Notes under the pieces: generated by a model
The model's database searches: none
What the model was told of the DNA's origin: nothing
Seen by the model: only the letters and a program-made list of their open reading frames with translations
Position numbers and translations under genes: made by a program
Origin: Syntrophaceae bacterium UBA6087
Lineage (GTDB): Bacteria > Desulfobacterota > Desulfomonilia > UBA1062
DNA: 64,000 nt
Reading direction: 5' to 3'
Assembly (NCBI GenBank): GCA_002448235.1
Contig: DIXF01000009.1
Coordinates: 36,015 to 100,014 of the forward strand
Shown here: in pieces, positions 60,092 through 64,000 of the stretch
How positions within the stretch are numbered: position 1 is the first letter of the stretch
How the letters are laid out: the number at the start of each line of letters is the position of its first letter

Positions 60092-61315
60092 ATGAAAATA
60101 TCAAAAATCGAACTTTACCACGTATCGGTTCCTCTCAAGGAAACCTTCTGGCCGACCTGGATTCCCGGATACCCGCAGACGCACAACAAATTTACCCTGA
60201 TACGCCTTGTAACGGATGAAGGAATAGAGGGGTGGTCAGCCGGCTCCGCAATGGGGGTGGAACGTGAAGGACTGGGAGACCTTCTGGGCGGATACCTCCT
60301 TGGCGCCGACCCCTCCGATATCGACCGGGTTCAGGGATTGCTGAAACAGGCCGGTTTTCTCGGCTGGAGAAATTTCTGGATAGAACCCGCCTGCTGGGAC
60401 ATCATGGGGAAAAAGGCGGGAAAACCCGTTTACGAGCTTTTGGGCGGCAATGCCCGCCCCGTTGAAGTCTATTGCTCAACCGGGGAAATGCGTGATCCGG
60501 CCCAAAGGATTGAAGGCCTGCAGGAAATGAAAAAACAAGGATTCAAGTGCGCCAAGCTTCGTGTAAAAAGCATCAAGCTGGAGGATGACATCCGCCAGAT
60601 CGAGGCCGTCCGAAAAGGCGTAGGCGATGACTTTGTGCTGGGGGTGGATGCGAATCAGGGCTGGCTTGTCACCATCGTGGACAAAATTCCGGCGTGGGAC
60701 CTTGCCAGGGCGAAGACGTTTGCCGACGCCTGCGCCGCGAACGGCATTGAATGGCTTGAAGAACCTCTGGATTCAAGGGACTACGACGGCAATGCCGAAC
60801 TGAAAAAATATTCCAAAGTCAAAATAGCCGGCGCCGAGCTGAACTACGGCTGGGATGAAATAAAAATCATGTTCGAAAAGGACTGCTTCCACATCTACCA
60901 GCCCGACGCCACCTTTGCCGGCGGGATCGCCCAGGTCAAAAAAGTGATCGATGAATGTAAAAAGCGCGACCGGCTCTATACGCCGCACACCTGGACCAAC
61001 GGGATCGGTTTTTATGTGAACTGGAACCTGGTTCTGGCGGACCAGGACAACAAGCTCCCGCTGGAGTATCCTCTTGAATATCCGTCGTGGATTCCGGAGT
61101 TCCGGGAGGGAATCATATCCCCGATCATTCCGGATAAAAACGCCACGCTTCAGCCGTTTAAAACGCCCGGACTCGGGTTTGAAATCAACAAAAAACTCCT
61201 GGGAAAATACGGCAAACGCTTCTTTAAAATGACGGAAACCGGCCTTAAAATAAAAGTCATCCGTGAAAAAGGCCTGAGAGAAGCCCTGCGATTAAAGAAA
61301 AGGAAGGAATCATAG
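60092..61315 (+). CDS. Enolase-superfamily sugar-acid dehydratase (mandelate racemase type)
   Basis: This 407-residue protein has the capping domain at the start and a C-terminal barrel with a KLRVK catalytic lysine region (about 150-155), VDANQGW with metal Asp186, WLEEPL with Glu223, AGAELNYG with Glu near 248, and a late YTPHTW His. This pattern is shared by mandelate racemase-like dehydratases of sugar acids. The substrate cannot be read. It has its own promoter and operator. AAAGGAG lies nine bases before the ATG. Confidence 0.88.
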   Translation: MKISKIELYHVSVPLKETFWPTWIPGYPQTHNKFTLIRLVTDEGIEGWSAGSAMGVEREGLGDLLGGYLLGADPSDIDRVQGLLKQAGFLGWRNFWIEPACWDIMGKKAGKPVYELLGGNARPVEVYCSTGEMRDPAQRIEGLQEMKKQGFKCAKLRVKSIKLEDDIRQIEAVRKGVGDDFVLGVDANQGWLVTIVDKIPAWDLARAKTFADACAANGIEWLEEPLDSRDYDGNAELKKYSKVKIAGAELNYGWDEIKIMFEKDCFHIYQPDATFAGGIAQVKKVIDECKKRDRLYTPHTWTNGIGFYVNWNLVLADQDNKLPLEYPLEYPSWIPEFREGIISPIIPDKNATLQPFKTPGLGFEINKKLLGKYGKRFFKMTETGLKIKVIREKGLREALRLKKRKES

Positions 61316-61452
61316 ACCTGGAGAATTAAACAAGCACAGTTCCATTGCCAGGCCAGTCCTGATATTTAGCCAAGGCTCCAGTAAAACTCTGCCAAGATAA
61401 CCAACAATAGAGCCAAGGCTGAATGTTATTGCTGTCGTTCATCATAGCACAA

Positions 61453-61848
61453 TTACGCTATGGCAGTAGCTTCCAACTCAACAAGCACCTCTGGAAATGC
61501 AAGGCGGGTTATGCCAAGAAGCGTCTCCGCAGGCTTCACTCCCGCAGCACCGAGGCGTTTTCCCAGCACATCGAAATTCTTAATCAGGGAATCAACATCC
61601 ACCGTGTATATGGTCAGGCGAACAATATTGGCAAGAGTCATACCGGCTTCTTTCAGCACACACTCAAGGTTGTCCAAAGCCAATTCAGTCTGAGCACGAA
61701 TATCACCGGCATGTTGCGGAATACCATCCGCATTGACTGCTGTCTGACCCGAACAGAAAAGAATACGGGCTTGCCCTTCGATGAGTTCACCTTGGCTGAA
61801 TCCATAATGAAGTGACCAAGGCCATGGGTTTATCGCAGTTCGTTTCAT
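61453..61848 (-). CDS. RidA/YjgF-type enamine deaminase family protein
   Basis: This 131-residue protein has the RidA pattern: an early SGQTAV segment, TELALDNLECVLKEAGMTLANIVRLTIY in the middle, and a C-terminal PAETLLGITRLAFPEVLVELEATA. RidA proteins hydrolyse reactive enamines and imines to ketoacids. The canonical Arg is not obvious (GITRLAFPE holds a candidate), so a different substrate is possible. AAGGAG lies six bases before the ATG. Confidence 0.85.
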   Translation of the reverse strand: MKRTAINPWPWSLHYGFSQGELIEGQARILFCSGQTAVNADGIPQHAGDIRAQTELALDNLECVLKEAGMTLANIVRLTIYTVDVDSLIKNFDVLGKRLGAAGVKPAETLLGITRLAFPEVLVELEATAIA

Positions 61849-61876
61849 TGTCGTCTCCTTTTATTGTTGTCTTGGC

Positions 61877-61933
61877 ACATAACGTGCTGATCAGCGGCGG
61901 CTGTAAGCCGTCCGCTGGATTTGCTGGTTCGGC
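61877..61933 (-). other. attC-like recombination hairpin
   Basis: On the minus strand a 57-base unit starts GCCGAAC, holds an imperfect hairpin (AGCGGACGGCT TAC AGCCGCCGCT) and ends GTTATGT. The ends differ by one base each from the integron core patterns RYYYAAC and GTTRRRY. The length, overall symmetry and imperfect arms fit a degenerate attC site. Confidence 0.55.
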
Positions 61934-62054
61934 TTTTTCAAAAAGTGTTACCCATGTACCCAGAATATTCTGTTACCTATCTCCCCGTTCGATCATGGAT
62001 ACATAATAAGAATTCAATGATTCTTTCCATATTCCCAATTAAGCTGATTACCTT

Positions 62055-62738
62055 TTAATCTTCACATGATTGCCTTGTTAAACCAAAAGATGGGCATATT
62101 TTACGAATTGGTTCTATTTGAACTTTTATCACACGATGCTCAACTGACCATTTGTTACCCTTGCTGTCATGCACAACAATTATAGTTTGTACCTTATAGT
62201 CTGGCTCCATGTATGGATAGTTCTTTCCAGTGCTCGCTGCCTGCTCAAAGTAAACTAACCCCTTTACATATTCTCCAGGACTTAGATATGTGTGAATTTT
62301 GTTATCAATTAGGTTGTTTTTTTGTTTGAGAAATGGATAGACTTTAATCTTCTCGCCTATAGGAGCGGTATAATCTTCAAGAAGAATTGTTTCATCTTTT
62401 AACCAATACCAAGAGTCAGTACATTCATCAGATTCACTTTTGTATCCTAAGTGGATATCGTCAATTTGAACTGGAATCTCACCATCATTTCTTATTTTTA
62501 GATATATAAGAAAAGCTGTCATATGAAGATTTTCATTAGATCTACCTATATCAAAACTACTGCACATAGTTGGTTGTTCGATAACACTGACCAACAGCTT
62601 TGGTTTATTTTTTCCTTTGTTTTTTAGGATTCCACAAATCCATACAACTGTGCCTACTGAAGATGTTGCAACGAAGATAAGAAGAGCGAGCAGTCCAGAA
62701 TTCTCATTTGACCAATTTATTATATCAGTAATACTCAT
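62055..62738 (-). CDS. Membrane-anchored orphan protein, AT-rich, cassette-like
   Basis: This 227-residue protein has one N-terminal transmembrane segment (LLALLIFVATSSVGTVVWI) and a soluble remainder rich in Ile, Lys, Asn and Tyr (KIRNDGEIPVQIDDIHLGY), unlike the GC-rich neighbours. No ribosome site precedes the ATG, but GTTAGAC lies just upstream, and an attC-like hairpin lies downstream. The composition and context suggest an integron-type gene cassette acquired by transfer. No family recognised. Confidence 0.6.
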   Translation of the reverse strand: MSITDIINWSNENSGLLALLIFVATSSVGTVVWICGILKNKGKNKPKLLVSVIEQPTMCSSFDIGRSNENLHMTAFLIYLKIRNDGEIPVQIDDIHLGYKSESDECTDSWYWLKDETILLEDYTAPIGEKIKVYPFLKQKNNLIDNKIHTYLSPGEYVKGLVYFEQAASTGKNYPYMEPDYKVQTIIVVHDSKGNKWSVEHRVIKVQIEPIRKICPSFGLTRQSCED

Positions 62739-62745
62739 TTTTATT

Positions 62746-62752
62746 GTCTAAC
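62746..62752 (-). other. Integron-type core site GTTAGAC
   Basis: On the minus strand GTTAGAC fits the GTTRRRY core exactly and lies seven bases before the orphan gene's start codon. This is the position of the core in an integrated gene cassette. Confidence 0.5.
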
Positions 62753-64000
62753 GAGCCTGTCTAAAAACTATTTTTAAATGACCCCTGGTTGTCATTTCTT
62801 AGAGAGATGTCGGAAGCATTGATACGAGACAAAGTCATGAGAATGGCCACACAACAAGATTGCTTCACAGCACTATTCATATCACTTAGCCTGGGCATAC
62901 CATTGTCTACCCTTCTTTATGCAGGCGCCATCACGTAGGTCTTACCATAGTTGGTTATCTTCTCAATATTATGGACCAGGCAGTACAGCAGCCATTGGAT
63001 GTTGACCTTGATCCGTCCCCGCAACGTGAACCTGTCCATTTTCTTGCACGAGCGGATGTTCCCGAAGACCGGCTCCACTATGCCTAAGCGTTTGCTGTAG
63101 GTGCGCCGACCCTCTGGCGTATCGATCTTCTGCTTCATCTCGTCGGTTATGCTGCCGGGCCTCTTCCCATAGAATATATGCACCTGCCTGGATATCGTGT
63201 CAGGAGTGCGTAAGCACTTCGAACGCAATGCGCATCCCCGGCATGCGGTCTTCGGGGCCTGATAGGCTATGGCCTTATGCCCGCCGGCAGTTATAAAATT
63301 GCGGTTCTTGATATAGAGACTATGTCCCGCAGGGCAGATCAGCTTTCCGCTCTTGTCATCCCAGGTAAAATCTTCCACGCTGAAGAACCGCTTACCCTTC
63401 GTCTTATATTTCTCATGGCGCTTGTCTACTGAACGGCGGTGACGCCCGGCATCCTCAAAACGCACATCTCTCTTACGAAACTGCGGGTCCGGAACATAAG
63501 CATCCACTTCCAGCTCCTTGCAGTCTTCCAGGTTCTTCACACTGTAATACCCGGTGTCAGCGCTTATGATCATGCCCTTTAACGGCTCTTCCCATCCGGC
63601 CGCTTCCAGCTTCTCTTTCGCCCCCTGCAGCATCGCCCCCATTGCTGTGCTGTCTTCGCCTTTTCCAAATGCCTCTCCATGCAGCACCACTTGATGCTTC
63701 TCATCCACTATCGCATTCGCATTGTACCCTTGCACTACTCCGTGAGACGTAGCCATCTTGGCCGATTCATTGTCCGTGACATTGCTCTGTATCTCTTTGC
63801 CCCCGGAGCCGGTCTTAGGCTCGTTTTCAGAGAGGAATTTCTCAATGCGGTCCGCCTTCTGTTTCAACCTCTTGATACGCTTCTCCCTGCGCTTGTGGTC
63901 GGTTTCGTGCTCGCCTTTCTCTCGCTTATCTGCCTCGCGGTGCTCGTGAATCGCTTCATGGACTTTCCGTGCTAGCGCTTCCTGCTTCTTCTTCAGGTCA
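62753..64000 (-). mobile_element. IS1182-like insertion sequence, cut by the window edge
   Basis: The terminal-repeat-like GAGCCTGTCTAAAAAC begins at 62753, directly beside the GTTAGAC core. The element runs to the window end and contains one transposase gene. The other end lies outside the window, so the boundary and target duplication cannot be checked. Confidence 0.6.
62917..64000 (-). CDS. IS1182-family transposase, N-terminal part missing
   Basis: The visible 361 codons stay open to the window edge. The transposase core is clear: GYNANAIVDEKHQVVLHG, ISADTGYYSVKN, a zinc-type CPAGH...CRGCALRSKCL region and a C-terminal YSKRLGIVEPVFGNIRSCKKMDRF followed by LRGRIKVNIQWLLYCLVHNIEKI. The start codon lies beyond position 64000. 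A TTG near 63867 is an internal codon, not the start. It appears intact in the visible part. Confidence 0.92.
   Translation of the reverse strand, partial: DLKKKQEALARKVHEAIHEHREADKREKGEHETDHKRREKRIKRLKQKADRIEKFLSENEPKTGSGGKEIQSNVTDNESAKMATSHGVVQGYNANAIVDEKHQVVLHGEAFGKGEDSTAMGAMLQGAKEKLEAAGWEEPLKGMIISADTGYYSVKNLEDCKELEVDAYVPDPQFRKRDVRFEDAGRHRRSVDKRHEKYKTKGKRFFSVEDFTWDDKSGKLICPAGHSLYIKNRNFITAGGHKAIAYQAPKTACRGCALRSKCLRTPDTISRQVHIFYGKRPGSITDEMKQKIDTPEGRRTYSKRLGIVEPVFGNIRSCKKMDRFTLRGRIKVNIQWLLYCLVHNIEKITNYGKTYVMAPA

Overview
The window is about 57% GC, densely coded, and has no tRNA, rRNA, CRISPR array or prophage that I can see. Its gene content points to a strictly anaerobic, probably syntrophic or sulfur-cycling deltaproteobacterium (Desulfobacterota; a Syntrophorhabdales- or Syntrophales-like lineage is a guess). 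The supporting genes are a tungsten-type aldehyde:ferredoxin oxidoreductase next to an iron alcohol dehydrogenase, a flavodiiron protein, an ATP-activated 2-hydroxyacyl-CoA dehydratase cluster, several cysteine-rich ferredoxin-like proteins, a molybdopterin oxidoreductase with its own accessory genes, and a formate/nitrite-type channel.

Left part (1-27.5 kb): hydrolases, an SCP2 lipid-binding protein and an M24-fold enzyme; an HD protein and a metallo-beta-lactamase-fold protein; glycerate kinase followed by a flavodiiron protein; an alcohol dehydrogenase/AOR operon; two short-chain dehydrogenases; glucan phosphorylase; a DUF362 protein; a membrane-linked AraC-type regulator; a YprB/MrfB-type exonuclease; a large CHASE4-PAS-PAS hybrid kinase; and a cysteine-rich ferredoxin with a flavodoxin-like reductase.

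Middle (28-43 kb): a class-I-like HMG-CoA reductase with an extra N-terminal region, followed closely by a DUF2156/GNAT acyltransferase; a YprA/MrfA-type helicase; citrate synthase with a clear terminator; a secreted CARDB protein; a K+-channel/RCK protein; a DHH phosphoesterase; a small OB-fold lipoprotein; a second histidine kinase; and an FNT channel with a near-perfect sigma-70 promoter.

Right part (43-64 kb): a MarR-led operon holds two 2-hydroxyacyl-CoA dehydratase-type subunits, one activase ATPase, a cysteine-rich ferredoxin and a haloalkane-dehalogenase-like hydrolase. RNase D overlaps a DUF1456 gene whose 3' end is duplicated exactly 6.5 kb away. The best candidate for an undescribed system is the TetR-led operon at 51.2-57.4 kb: molybdopterin oxidoreductase, FmdE-MoeA fusion with a cysteine-rich tail, TauE/SafE exporter and DUF364 metal-chelation protein, with a perfect operator over the tetR promoter and a second operator before the oxidoreductase gene. 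Next is a GntR-controlled divergent cluster (SDR, methyltransferase // enolase-superfamily enzyme) with a PdhR-box-like operator inside the promoter. The window ends in accessory DNA: an AT-rich orphan gene between integron-like recombination sequences, and an IS1182-type transposase cut off by the window edge.

All family assignments come from reading motifs by eye; no database search was run.
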